This document shows, piece after piece, positions 22,746 through 34,800 of a DNA stretch of 64,000 bases (position 1 is the stretch's first letter; each line of letters opens with the position of its first letter). The DNA comes from Dryas octopetala. Its lineage: Eukaryota > Streptophyta > Magnoliopsida > Rosales > Rosaceae. Under the pieces are notes generated by a model that made no database searches, was not told where the DNA came from, and was given only the letters and a program-made list of their open reading frames with translations. Position numbers and translations under genes: made by a program. The stretch is taken from the NCBI GenBank assembly GCA_963921425.1, contig OY992836.1, positions 15,579,614 to 15,643,613 on the forward strand. The letters run 5' to 3'.

Positions 22746-25448
22746 ATGAGGCAAGCTTTGCTGGGATTGTTTGTGCTCGTTTTTGTTAAACTTGTCCAAC
22801 TAAGCTCTGCTACTGTTATTCTCAAACCATTGTCCATGGCCTTCCCGGACCTTCCCGCCAAAATCGGTAATTTCCCATCTTTTGCCGTTTGGTTGATCAG
22901 AAATGTAGGGAAAGTAAACAACTTTTCATTTCCTTCAGTTAAAGTCGGTTTTCGTTTTAAATTAAACAATTTTCAAAAATTTTGGTTTTTTAGTTGAGCT
23001 AAATGAAACAACAAAATTCTATATCCTTTCTAGATTTATATGCTTTTGCTAATCACTCAAATCTTAATAAGTTGATCTTTTTATTTTTTGTTGGGTTTTT
23101 GTTTGAATAGCTGTTGGTGTCAATAGCTCTGGTATATGTGGAGCTTTGCTTGTATCGGACCCTTTGGATGCCTGCTCGCCTCTACGCAATGGTCTTCGAC
23201 CAAACGAAACCGATAGCACAAGGTTTGCTTTAATAGTTAGAGGTGAATGTGCTTTCAAGGATAAAGTCCAAAATGCCCAAAATGCCGGATTTCGTGCTGC
23301 AATTGTTTATGATGATAGAGATAAAGGCCATTTGGTTTACAGTGAGTCACCATGCCCCTTGAAATTTCTGTTTACGGTTTTCATTGCTTGCATTATATAA
23401 TTTATATTCTCTTGCTCGTTTTGTGTTTATTGGGTTGTTCTTATATATGAAGATTGTATCGGAATCTCTTTTACATATATGTTATCCTTTTCCTTAAATG
23501 AAATCTTAAATACTCCTGGAGCAACATGATAATTTGTAGAACTATGGAGGTTCCATCAAAAGAATAGGAGAATCTTAATGTTTTAGCTGTTATGAATTTA
23601 TAATGATTGGTGTCCTCTATTTGCAGTGATGATAAACGGTGAGAATTCTACAATTCATGCCGTATTTGTTACAAAAGCAACAGGTGAAATACTAAAGGAG
23701 CATGCTCGAGGTGAAGCAGGGGAATGCTGCATCTTCCCATTTCAAAATGAAACAGCCTGGACAGTGTTGGCTATTTCTTTTATCTCATTTCTTGTCATAT
23801 TGACTATCCTTTTAATAGCCATTTTTTCTCCAAGACACTGGCTCTACTCGCTAGGAAGAAACCAGCTTCCGAAAAGTGTGGATACGAAGTTGGTGGAAGC
23901 TCTACCGTGCTTCACATTCAGTTCTGCTCGTTTGGGTGAATGCCACAGTGAAGAAACTTGTGCAATCTGCCTTGAAAATTACAAAGATGCGGAAATTCTT
24001 AAAGTTCTTCCCTGCCAACATGGTAAGTTCTAAGAGGCTCCCCTCATGTTCATATTCCTGGCATTCTCATCTGAGTTGCAGTGTCACTCTCATCAATCCA
24101 TAAGGTGTTACTTGTAAATATCATAGTATATGTTTGCCTCAGCATATTAGGAAAGTCCTATGACCTAACAGGCTACCTTGGTGTGTGATGATGCACTTCA
24201 GCAGACTTCCAACTGTTCATGAATTACATTGTAGATTGTAGAAGAACTTGAGGTATTTTAATAACCCAAAATTGTATATTTGGACATGTGCATTTGCTGG
24301 AGTTTTCATCACAAATATTACAGTACCATGTCCATCTTAAGAACTCAATGAAGCTGCTATTCTCCCAAGGTCTAATTAAAAGTACACATAAGTAGAAATA
24401 CATCTTGGTGGTTTGATTGTTCAAATGCTGTCACATTTGATCTTTGTTGTAAGGTTAGGAACAGGAGATGCTTATCATCTTAGTAGGCAATTGATTTTGA
24501 CCTTAGTCAAAAGGTGGATTTTAGTTAGCATTTACTTTATCACCATGTCATTTGCAGTTGTAGATTAATCAACTTGAGCGCTACTTGCAGAATTTCATTC
24601 AAGCTGTGTGGACTTGTGGCTCACAAAATGGGGGACATTCTGCCCTGTATGCAAGCATGATATGAGAACCAGAATTGTGAATCCTGAGGTAAGAGAGTGG
24701 GGTCCATCCCCCCTGTTTGATGATTGAGTCTTGTTTAAATTTGTTGAATATTTTAGGCTGTGGGGTTACCAATATTGTTGTACCTGCAATCCTTTTTTTA
24801 TTGTGATGTGTGGTTAATTTAGTTGTCAATCTTCTATGGTGAGGAGTGAGGACATATCCTTGTGATTTCTTAAACTCATTTACCATGCTGCAAAGACAAA
24901 TTTATAATGTCTCTTTGCTGCACTACCCATCATTTGCATAATATAATGTTAATTTCAAATTCTGTTTGCGGGAGGCTATGTATTATGTATTTCATCTTCT
25001 GGGAATCTTTGCATGTTGTCCTTAAGCTCTGTTGTCCAGGCATGCAAACAACATAGTATTTACTCATTTCTGGACAAACATGGGTGAGGTTTTGAAGTAA
25101 CTACTACTTAGACAAGACATAAACTATACGTGACTGACCTTTATTAATTTTAATTACTAAAAGTTTGATCGAGTTTGACAACTTAGACATTCCTTGTGGT
25201 CTTCAGTCTTCTTTATTCTTATGTCTTTCAATACTTAATGCTGACGACTTAATAGTTCTACTAGGCATACTTATTCTTATGTCTTCATAAAAAATTTAGA
25301 TTTTTCCTGGTCTACAGATTTGAGGATAAATTATTACAGGATTTTACCTGATGTCGTTTTTCTCAGCAATGCCTGATGTGGTTTATTTTACTGAGATTTG
25401 TTTATTTTCTTATTGCAGATAAAGAGAAGGACCTGGTTATTCGATTAG
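22746..25448 (+). CDS. RMR1: RMR-like PA-domain, transmembrane RING-H2 protein
   Basis: Type I membrane protein of the RMR group, linked in plants to sorting to protein-storage vacuoles and possibly E3 ubiquitin ligase activity. Exons: 22746-22866, 23111-23341, 23627-24022, 24591-24688 and 25419-25448, giving 291 aa. Order of parts: signal peptide (LLGLFVLVFVKLVQLSSA, about 4-22), protease-associated domain (about 50-150, with GALLVSDPLDAC and LIVRGECAFKDK), transmembrane helix (about 162-184, WTVLAISFISFLVILTILL), and RING-H2 finger with CAIC 229-232, C247/H249, H252/C255 and CPVC 267-270. All eight metal ligands are present. The tail after the RING is very short (IKRRTWLFD); a different last exon or a missing Ser-rich tail is possible. 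The symbol is by resemblance and gene order to At5g66160. Confidence 0.87.
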
Positions 25449-26510
25449 TGAATGGAAAATATGACTTGTCAAGGTATCTAGATTAATTGTTTTGAGTTCA
25501 AATTTGTTTTTCCCTCGTACTCCAACAAAAGGATAAATAACCTATTGTGGACAAGATGGGATGCTGGTTTGATATGGCCGGACTCATTGAGCTCCTTTTA
25601 AAAGTGTCTCTTTTGGCACTTAGACCATTTCATTTGCCATTTGGTACACTCAGAACTCAAAGTGAAAAGAAAACAAACTCATTTTATGAATCACAAAAGC
25701 AAAAGCATTTCCTCTGGGTGTTCAAATGATGGCTAGTCTGAATCCTCTCCTAAGGCTTGTTCTATTTTCTAGGACTGCGAGGCTTGCTCTGTTATTAACA
25801 CCCTTGTTACATCCAAGTTGTTTTATCCTTTCTTGCCAGGTTTCCTCCCGCTGGACGTCCATATGAACTCCACCCAGAATGGGTTTTTATTGCATGGATT
25901 GAAGAGAAATCTAGATGATACTTGTCTACATTGTTATAAAAATATCAGTAGCAATTGCTGCAGGCAAAGTCCCCATGGAAGCTTCTTCGATGTGACTTGT
26001 TGAATATAAAGGTTTCAAGGCTCTCCTATGCCAAGTCCTTCTGATTCTTACCAACTCAGCCCGTGGCAGCAAGTTTGGTGACCCTGTAATGTTTGAAGCC
26101 CAGGTGTGGTTGCTTTAATTTAGTAAGTGCTAGAGACCAAGATGCCCCCGCTGTTGCCAAAGCTGTGTCGGAACCCATTGCTAGCAGCTGCTCTTGAATG
26201 GATTACATACTAGGATATGCATTGTTGTATATTTTTAAGTCTAAATTTATCAAATCAGTTTAGTCAGCTTCAACACACGAACAATTTGCCCTATCAAGAG
26301 ATCAATTAGTGGATTTGGTTGTGGCTTCCACAAAGGTCAAAACCAATCCAGTGAAGACAAATTGTTGTCCATCACGCATTCAGCAAAAGAAACAATTTTC
26401 ACTTCATTCGCTTGTTAGATTGATGAGTTATGTCCATGTAATCACAATAAGCTTTATTTTGGTTGGAATGACTATAAAAATATTAGATTCCAATTGAATT
26501 TGAACAATTA
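25449..26510. other. RMR downstream region, no separate gene seen
   Basis: Probably the 3' UTR and flank of the RMR-like gene. A well-formed donor at 25476 (CAAG|GTATCT) and an acceptor near 25838 suggest spliced 3' UTR or an alternative tail. One reading frame around 25840-25914 and another around 26020-26080 (Ser/Pro-rich) look faintly coding but do not join in frame to the RING exon. Confidence 0.45.
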
Positions 26511-26519
26511 TATGCAATA

Positions 26520-27769
26520 GGGAAAAATTTTTAAAAATGACACGGTTAATCCTAATTTAGAGTACGCATTTAGGTTTGTGTTAGTGTATGATGCATATTT
26601 AAAATTTGTGTTATTAAGGAACAATTCATCAATTTCTAAAAATTCTGTTAAAATGAAAGATAATTTGATTATTTTATTTTTTAAAAACAAATTTAAAAAA
26701 AAAAGTTACTACTATAAAAAAAACTTTAAAACGAAAAAAGCTTTAAATTAAAAATTAATTTAAAATAGATTAAAACTAATAATATAAACAAAAAGCAAAA
26801 AAAAAAAAAAAAAAAAAGACAAACAAACAAAGAAGATGCAGTCTTGCAGATCTGGGATCGCACAAACCCAACCCATCTCAGTAGTCCTACAGCCGACGGC
26901 AGCCTACCTACCGATGGAGGCCCTACCTGCCGGCGTGACCCCACCCTCCCCCTTCTCTCTCTCCATCTCGATTTCTCTCTTTTTCTCTCTCTTCCTGTGT
27001 CTATCAATGATGTTCATTTTCTGCAATTGTTGAAGAATGTGGAGCAATAGCATCACTACTCTCGCAAAAATGGGGTGGGCTTCAGAAAAAACAAAATCAC
27101 TCCTCCACTTGATGAGGTACTGAAATCAACAAAACTGTGGCGATGAATTCAAAAACAAATGAAAAAGCATTGAGAAGCAGCAGAGCAAACCCATATATGA
27201 AATGAATTAGAATATCTTTGCAAAACAAAATCAAAATGGAGATTCTAATTAACTTCTTTGGAGCATTAATTATTGAATTATCATAGGCTGTTAACTTCCA
27301 TTCCTCTTGCTCACACCATAAATCCTTCGGAAAGCACCAACACCAAGACCACCCCTTAGGTAGATCTTCCTCTGCATCTTTTTTAGGCTTTTTTTGTTCT
27401 TTGTTTTTTAGGTTTTTTTTTTGTTATTAGTTTTAATATTCTTTAGTCTTAATTTATTTTAAATTAATTTTTAGTTTTAAACTTTTAATCTTTTTGGAAT
27501 TTTAACTATTTTTAAGTTTTAAACTTTTTTATTTTAAATCTTTTTTAGTTTTAATTTTTTTAGTAGTAACTTTTTTTTTTAATCTTTATTTGTTTTTAAA
27601 ATATGAAATGATTAAATTATTCCTCATTTTAACGGAATTCTTAACGGAGTTGACGAATTGTTCTACAATAATACAAATCTTAAATATGTGTTATACACTA
27701 ACACAAACTCAAACGCGTGTCCTAAACTAGGATTGACTCCAAAATATGTCATTTTTAAAAAACTTTCCC
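26520..27769. mobile_element. Pack-MULE: Mutator-like element with captured gene
   Basis: Begins GGGAAAAATTTTTAAAAATG and ends with the complementary end, ...TTTTTAAAAAACTTTCCC. Inverted arms extend about 250-300 bp on each side. A perfect 9-bp target duplication tatgcaata flanks it (26511-26519 and 27770-27778), as expected for Mutator-like elements. Instead of a transposase it carries host-like DNA: a ribosomal protein S19 fragment with an intron (27003-27377, minus) and a GC-rich, CT-rich stretch (26826-27000) of unknown source. Confidence 0.9.
27003..27377 (-). pseudogene. Captured ribosomal protein S19 (eS19) fragment
   Basis: On the minus strand an exon from 27377 reads [20 protein letters not shown] followed by GVSKRNGS, the central block of eukaryotic RPS19. 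After about 210 bp that look like an intron, a second piece (about 27080-27003) reads PPHFCESSDAIA and, after a frame change, HILQQLQKMNIID, again in RPS19 order. The first third and the C-terminus are missing. Because the intron is retained, the capture was from genomic DNA and not from mRNA. It lies wholly inside the 9-bp-flanked Mutator-like element. Unlikely to make a working protein. Confidence 0.88.
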
Positions 27770-27778
27770 TATGCAATA

Positions 27779-28500
27779 CAATGTTTTACTATATAATGAC
27801 TAGATTCAATGAATCTTTCAAAATTTATGTATTTTTATCTCGTTCAAATATAAATTTTATGTATTTTTAGCATTATGTTTAAACAATTTTACTGCAAAGA
27901 TTTTGTAATCTCACATTTTGACCAAAATCTTTTATTTGAGGGATGATTTTCATATGCATGCATGAAAACATGTTAAGGAAAGAATTTTCTTACAAAAAAG
28001 AACACTTATTTCTCAAATCATCCTGAATTCTCATTTCTCATTGCTTGAAAGATGTAAATATACTACATTTGGTATCTACGATTCCAATTCAGCAAATTAT
28101 AAAGGGTATAAATGAAATACAAGGCTAATAATGCAAGTATGTCTCTAGCAATAAATTAACAATTATGATTCCTTTTTTTTTTTTTTTTTTTTTTTGTTAT
28201 GGTCGTTAAACAATTATGATTCATGCAAATAACATTTCTGTTTACCGAGTTTGGTTTATTTCCCATCAAAGGTGGGCTCTCACCCTTACGTGGCATGATG
28301 TTTGCTGGCCCCAGATGACTGGAACTGTACATTATCCTTAGCTCCACATCTATAAAGCACTCTTCCCCACAGAAAAATGAACCACTAAACAAGTACTCCA
28401 CGAAACAGCTGCAGCAGCAGTAAGAATCTTCAGCTCACATTTTCTATCCGCAGCTGGTTTTTCCAGGAAAACCAACCAAACAGCCACCAGATCTTAGACA
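27779..28500. other. Intergenic upstream of the rhodanese gene
   Basis: No gene. It contains a short poly(T) retroposed insert at 28158-28222. The last 150 bp are presumably the promoter of the sulfurtransferase gene. Confidence 0.45.
28158..28222 (-). mobile_element. Minute poly(A)-tailed retroposon insert
   Basis: The 14-bp sequence aacaattatgattc occurs at 28158-28171 and again at 28209-28222. Between the copies lie a T run of about 24 and the short sequence gttatggtcgtt. Read on the minus strand this is a very short 3' end followed by a poly(A) tail, bounded by a target duplication. That fits a severely 5'-truncated LINE or SINE. Confidence 0.65.
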
Positions 28501-28509
28501 CCAAGCTCT

Positions 28510-28520
28510 CTATATATATA
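28510..28520 (+). promoter_or_regulatory. Probable TATA box of the sulfurtransferase gene
   Basis: ctatatatata lies about 95 bp upstream of the chosen ATG (28614). A short upstream ORF, ATG at 28537 to TGA at 28557 (seven codons counting the stop), lies near the expected transcription start and may or may not be in the mRNA. Confidence 0.45.
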
Positions 28521-28613
28521 ACAGCAATTCTTCTTCATGGGTTCCACTGGAAGGTGACTTTTCTAAATCCAATTCCAAATTGGTTTCTAGGGTTCCTCAT
28601 TGCATATTTTGAA

Positions 28614-29769
28614 ATGGTTGTTTCTTGGTTTGGGTTTGTTGTTCTGTTTCTTCTGCTATCTTGTAGCTCTGGAGCTGAGGTTGTCACCATTGATGTTCAA
28701 GCAGCCAAGGATCTGATCAGGGCTGGCTATGGGTATATGGATGTTAGGTACGTAAAGGGCTCTCTTTTCCATATATATATATATATATTTTTTTTAACTT
28801 TGAGTTGGGAAAAACTTGTGGGTTTGTTTCTAATCCTGGGTTTTATTGTCATTAGAAGAACAAATTAGTCAAATTAATGCTATTTGTGATAGGACGGTGG
28901 AGGAGTACAAGAAAGGGCATGTGGCTGCAGAAAAGATTTTCAACATTCCTTACATGTTCAATACACCTGAAGGTGGCTCATGGCTGTAACCTCTATCCTT
29001 GTTGTTAGTCTTTTCTTTTTTCGTTTTTGTCAATTGTTAAATTTCTATTTACCTGGAAATTAATGAAATGTCATGCAATTTTGGCCTTCAGGTAGGGTGA
29101 AAAACCCCCAATTTTTGAAAGAGGTTTCATCTGCATGCAACAAGGAGGACCATCTTGTTGTGGTAACTTGTCTAATGTCTACTTTCATGTGTTATATATA
29201 GTAGTTTTTGCATTAAACTATATCAGTGTCAAGAATGATACTGGCAAATGCTTATTTAATTTGTAACAAAGGTAATTTCTTGAGACAATCACTCGCAAAT
29301 TACATGTAGTAGTTAAACACGAATTAGTTAGAATATGGATGTGTTTGCACTTGTGAGTTCATACCTATAATGATTGAGATTATGGTTCGTTTCATTAATT
29401 CAAACCCTGCAAGAATTATTAAAAAAATGAAAAACATAACCTTCTGGTATTCACTGTGATATTTTCTTTACAGGGTTGTCAAAGTGGGGTCAGATCCCTA
29501 TCTGCAGCTGCTGATCTTCTGAATGCTGTAAGTATATTTCACCAAAGTTTTCAAGTTCTTGGACTAAATATATATTTCAAGCCAAGTTGAAGAAAGCAAT
29601 CAAGAAAGCATATGTGGCTATATATGTTCATTTCTGTTCTTTCTTTTTCCCCAAATTTTAAGAAGCTTGTAAATGACAGGGTTTCAAGGATGTGAGCAAC
29701 ATGGGAGGAGGTTATCTCGCTTGGGTAGAGAATCATTTTCCTGTTATTAAGCCAGAAGATGAGCTCTAA
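28614..29769 (+). CDS. STR18: Single-domain rhodanese, STR18-like sulfurtransferase
   Basis: Transfers sulfane sulfur from thiosulfate or persulfides to an acceptor through a cysteine persulfide. Five exons: 28614-28747, 28893-28972, 29092-29162, 29474-29527 and 29680-29769, giving 142 aa with consistent phases. The rhodanese fold marks are YMDVRTVEEYKKGH, FNIPYM and the active-site loop CQSGVR with Cys97. The protein ends GGGYLAWVENHFPVIKPEDEL. Residues 1-21 (MVVSWFGFVVLFLLLSCSSG) form a hydrophobic stretch like a signal peptide, which the Arabidopsis STR18 I recall does not have. The start is the first ATG in frame; an upstream ATG at 28537 stops after six residues. The symbol is by similarity and by position next to the RMR-like gene. 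Confidence 0.88.
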
Positions 29770-31887
29770 TTTGTTACATAGCAAGCAACAGATATAATTT
29801 GCGCTGTTCTATGTATATCTAGTATATGCCTTGATTAGCAATCAAAGTATATACCTTGATCGTTTTATTTAAGATGAATGTAACACTTCCCAAGCATGAA
29901 GATGGGGAAATAAAGTCACGGTTATTGCCACTTTTACAAATTAATATAGCTAGTAAAGCACTAACTCTGCACCTAATGTCAGAGTTCAACTCTCGTCCTT
30001 CCGACCTTTAAATTCAAAATAATAATCAAAACCGAACCAATCAAATGATTCATATTATATATATATGTGATAATATTATCTTATTAAACAGTGAATTTGA
30101 ACTATGCATTCAAGTGAGAATTAACCTCATCAATAATTTATAGTCATAACAACATAATATTTCAAGTTATTAGATTGTTTGGCAAGAATTTATATTACAT
30201 TGGATCGATCCTAACATTCTTAAAAAAGTAATTAAAGTATAAGCTAACCTTGCAGCCCATATATGTACCAATGATTGATGTGTATTTTTAATTAAATGAA
30301 CCAGCCCACGATCGATTTAATTAAGTGGGTTTGGAAGGGTAGGTGAATATTTGCGAGTTTTGGCCACTTCCATTCATTATTGTCATCCAACCTAACTACT
30401 ACCTAGACTACCTCAATGGGGCTTTTAATAGGATCCATGAAAACAACCCACATCCATAACAATAAGCATTCTGCTCCACCACCAGTAGTCCCAGTGTACA
30501 GATATTATTAACTCATTATGATCCAAAATTTGTCACAACAATTTCTTCTTCGTTTATTTTTTTAAAAAATGACATGTTAACATCAAATTGGAAGGAAGAT
30601 TTGATTCTAATGATTAAGCCCATTCTAATTTTAACTCATTATTCTATCTAGAGAGAGTTTAGTCAATTTTATGAGTCTTTCTTAGACTAAAACCGGTATT
30701 AATTTAAAGTTTTTAATTAAGTCATTTTATTTTGTTTCTTTGACTGCTTTTGTTAGGTTTTAACTCCAAAATTTTGGGCTCGGTCCAAAATCTCAGAGTT
30801 AAAACCTAACATGCAGTCTCTACAAAACTCACTTTACATCCTAGGAAGGGAAATACCTTTCAAATATGGGTAAATACCCTTTAAATCAGGAAATGACTTT
30901 ATTATAAATTAAAAGAATTTTCTTATAAATTAAAAGAACTTTATTATTAATTAAAATGATTTTCTTATAAATTATTAATATTTTAAAATAATTTTTTTAT
31001 AAATTTTAAAATATTCCCGGAGTCCATCTAAAAATTGTTTTTCGAAAGAACTTAAGTTTAATTATCTCTTTATCTATTATCAACTAACTTATTGTGGCTA
31101 TATGTACTCCTTAGGTTATATGTTATATATATTAATATATATATATATCCTATATATTTTCAATTATGGGGAGGAGAGGTCGGAGAGGATAAGAATCAAA
31201 TTATTACCACTAAAAATATTTTCTCACCATTCTCATAGTTTAGGAAACAAATGCATGCATTTTCATTAGGGTCCTATTTTATATAGTTATGATTCCGTCT
31301 ATATCTTTTTCATATTTAAATATTAGATATATATTTTAATTTTTTGAGAAAGATTTAAATATCAGATATTATCCTCTTATCTTATTTTGTCTCGGAATCA
31401 AGACCTTATGTTATTAATGGTTGAAATTAATTAAGATAATATGCTACTGGTATACACATTAGGCTTAGTCAATTCATCTTTGCACGATAGAAAAGTTCAA
31501 CATGAAAGACAGAGAGACACGTTCAATTTCCCAGAGATACTGCCAGTCAAAAGAAATATTAAAAAAAACATGTCAGTTAGTGGGACCCATTTCAGGGCCA
31601 TCCATGCATGTTCCTTAAATTTTCTGCTGGTAGGGTACTAGGGTGATAGGGTCTCAGTTTTTGGGCGCTCAGAAAAACCCACCATCTAAATAGGGAAGTT
31701 TTTGTCAATAGGAGCCATTAATGGTTTGCAATGAGCTCTACACCTCAGAATCAGCCAAAGTCAACAACCGGGTCATAATTCTCTTAATGTGGATGTTCTG
31801 ATGCATCAGACAGCAACAGAAGAAGCAGAACTTGTTCAAGGGCTTCTGGCCCTTCTGGGTTTGTATGTATTAGTCTATTAGAGAAAA
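29770..31887. other. Intergenic between rhodanese and MLO genes
   Basis: About 2.1 kb of AT-rich DNA. No coding exon recognised; short ORFs only. One clear inverted repeat (30751-30811) is listed separately. The last few hundred bases are presumably the MLO promoter. Confidence 0.5.
30751..30811. repeat. Hairpin-forming inverted repeat
   Basis: The arm tgttaggttttaactc (30751-30766) is perfectly complementary to gagttaaaacctaaca (30796-30811). Partial complementarity extends outward (gactgc / gcagtc) and inward. It could be a tiny foldback element; no neighbouring gene relation is apparent. Confidence 0.7.
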
Positions 31888-34800
31888 ATGGAGGAGAGGA
31901 AAGGTCGATCCTTGGCTGAAACCCCCACATGGACGGTTGCTATTGTTATCACTGTCATAGTTGCTCTTGGGTTCTTCTTTCATGTCTCTTTGCAACGGTT
32001 TGGAAAGGTACAAGTAATTAGTGTCAGTCAGTTTGTCGAGTCTTGTAGTTCTAGTGGTTAAGAGTATTTAGCCTTACACTCAAAGTGCAAGTTCGAACTC
32101 CATTCTTCCCAATATCATCTGATAAAGAAAATCTTGAATGTTTGACTTGTTTTGGTGTTTTGCATTCCTCTTATGTTAATTGGTATATTGAACCTTGAAT
32201 TTTTATTGATATGCCTCTTTACACCGAGTTTTCGAGTTCGAATTCCCTTTTTCCCAATATCCTTTGATAAAAAAAAAAAATAAAAAAAAAAAGCTTGAAT
32301 GTTTGACACTGTTTTGGTGTTTGCATTCCTCTTATATTAATTGGTTTATTGAATCTTGGATTTTGATTGATATGCCTCTTCTTTTCTGATAGTGGCTAGG
32401 TAAGACTAAAATGAAGTCTCTACTTGCTGCTCTGGAGAAGATCAAAGAAGGTGAGGAAATATTGGGTTTCCGGATATGTATGTTTTGTTTCATTTGCTTA
32501 ATAATTGTTCTTAGGATTTCATCATTTGGCTGTTCATATTCTTCAAGCAGAGCTCATGCTTTTTGGGCTCATGTCGTTGCTGATGGGTCACTGGATTATT
32601 TTTGTGGCCAAGATTTGTGTTAAATCCACGGGCTTGAGCACCCGATTGGTTCCATGTGCATTGGAGAAGGACTTCCATTCAGTAGAACATATACTTGTTT
32701 CTAGTCTGGATTATTTGAACAAGTCAGTTTCCAGAGTGCAAGTGGATGCTGAGTTTCATGAATATTGTCCTAAGGTAGTTTTACTTGCTCATGCTTTGAT
32801 GGAAAATGAGCTATTATTGATGCATTCATCATGCATTAGCCTGTAGTTTTTTCTCTAGTGAAAGCATCTGCTAATTCCAATAATAAGTCTTGATTATTGA
32901 ATACAATTTTCTTTTGCTTTGGGAATTTTGTTGATACAATTATGATTCTGATGGCCTCAATAGAAAGCATAGTTGCAAGGTCCATATAACAAAATAATAA
33001 CCTCTTTTCAAAAAAGGAAATTGGAACCGGTAATAATAAGAGATTATGAAGAAACTATGTGATTATTTCCATTGATATACGGTCAATGAATCTGAAAGGT
33101 TGTTTCATATTTTTTTATATGTTCATCAGGGTCATGAATCTTTTGCTTCCTATGAAAGTCTTGAACAGCTTCATCGTTTAATATTTGTGCTTGGGATGAC
33201 CCATGTTTTCTACAACTTTGCTGCCATTGTCCTGGCCTTGATTAAGGTAAATATATCTCATCATCAAACGAAGTCTCTAATGCTTCCTGCATGGGGTCCT
33301 ATTTATAGAAAACTAAGTGCGCTATTTTAGTTAATGCAGATTTATAGCTGGAGAGCATGGGAAAATGAAGCCAAAGCTTTGGCAATTCAGACCTTACAAG
33401 GTGAAAAACTGTTGGTATTGATTTCTGAATTGTCCATCAATTGTTTACCAGATGTTACTTTGGATGCCTTGCAAATTATTGATCTCCTGCATGTCTGTAA
33501 TTTCAATTTCCTGTATCCAGATACCACACAAGCTAAATCAGAGACTAAAAGAATGAGGAGATTGTCTACCTTCATTTTTCACCACACGTCCCATCCATGG
33601 AGCCAGCACAGAGTTCTTGTTTGGCTGGTATGCTCACATCCTCTGTCTCTTTTTTTAGCAATAATTATGCTCTAAATCTTGCACCTTTCCCTAGTTTACA
33701 TGCTAGATGGTGATTCTGTTTCATCATCTTGACCGAAAAATGCCTCTTTAATTATGTGCTTTCAATATTTCTACAATAGACAAATACCAACATAATTTAG
33801 TCACATCTAATTCAGAGGAATAAGCCAATGTAGAACTAGCTTGTACCTCTTCTGGTTAGCTCTAAATGCTAAAATCAATTTTCAGCATCATGAATTCATC
33901 TGTCAATGAGGACAACTAATTTACTGAAAGAAAGGGAAGATAAGGGCCTGAGGTTGCACATTTGATAATTTTTAAACCTCTATAGCTCTTCCGTCCACAC
34001 TTGTATCACAATCTTGATAGATGCTACAATATTGCTGAAAACTAGCTAACCAGCCCTTCATTTAGATGTATTACAACAATCAATTTAATTAATGTCATTC
34101 TGTTCAGCTATTTACACAATTTATTGGTCCTATGTTAACTGCACTTTCTTAGTACTTGTATCTCTCAAAGAGTTGCTTTATCTGCTGCAATGATTTTAGT
34201 CTAACTTTTACCATAAACTTTGTGTACCACAATTTGCAGCTTTGTTTCACTCGCCAGTTCTGGAGTTCTATAAACCACTCTGATTACATGGCTTTGCGCT
34301 TCGGCTTCATCACTGTATGTTTTTTCTAGTCTAAACGGAAGTTCCACTACACATGCATCTCCTTTTTCTCTCTTTGTACGATTCTAGCTTTTCAAGGAGA
34401 TCTATTTTTCATCCTTCTTTAGTATATATGGTAGTTATATTCTTATCTGCATAATCCTTCACTTGGTGAGCTAATGCTGGAGAATGACCTCAATGATAGC
34501 ACCTGATAGCTTATCATACTCCTTCACTTTTGTATGATTAAATATGTTTTAGCAAAATGTCATGTCCTCAAACCATAGTTTGCTTTATGTTCTTATTTGT
34601 TTCCATCTTATTTAGTCAATTCACAGTGCAAAAGAATGTGGCAGTAAAGATCCTGGGACTAGCTTTGCATTCCTGACTCTGCTGTGTTTCCCCCTCCTTA
34701 ATGTAGACTCATGAACTTCCTTTGTCATATGATTTCCATAATTATATGATTCGGAGCATGGAGGAAGAATTTTGCGATATTGTTGGTATCAGGTATTACT

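Noticed and set aside
32045..32110. Possible tRNA gene
   Set aside because: A and B boxes are present but no cloverleaf, anticodon stem or acceptor stem can be formed; a SINE explains it better.
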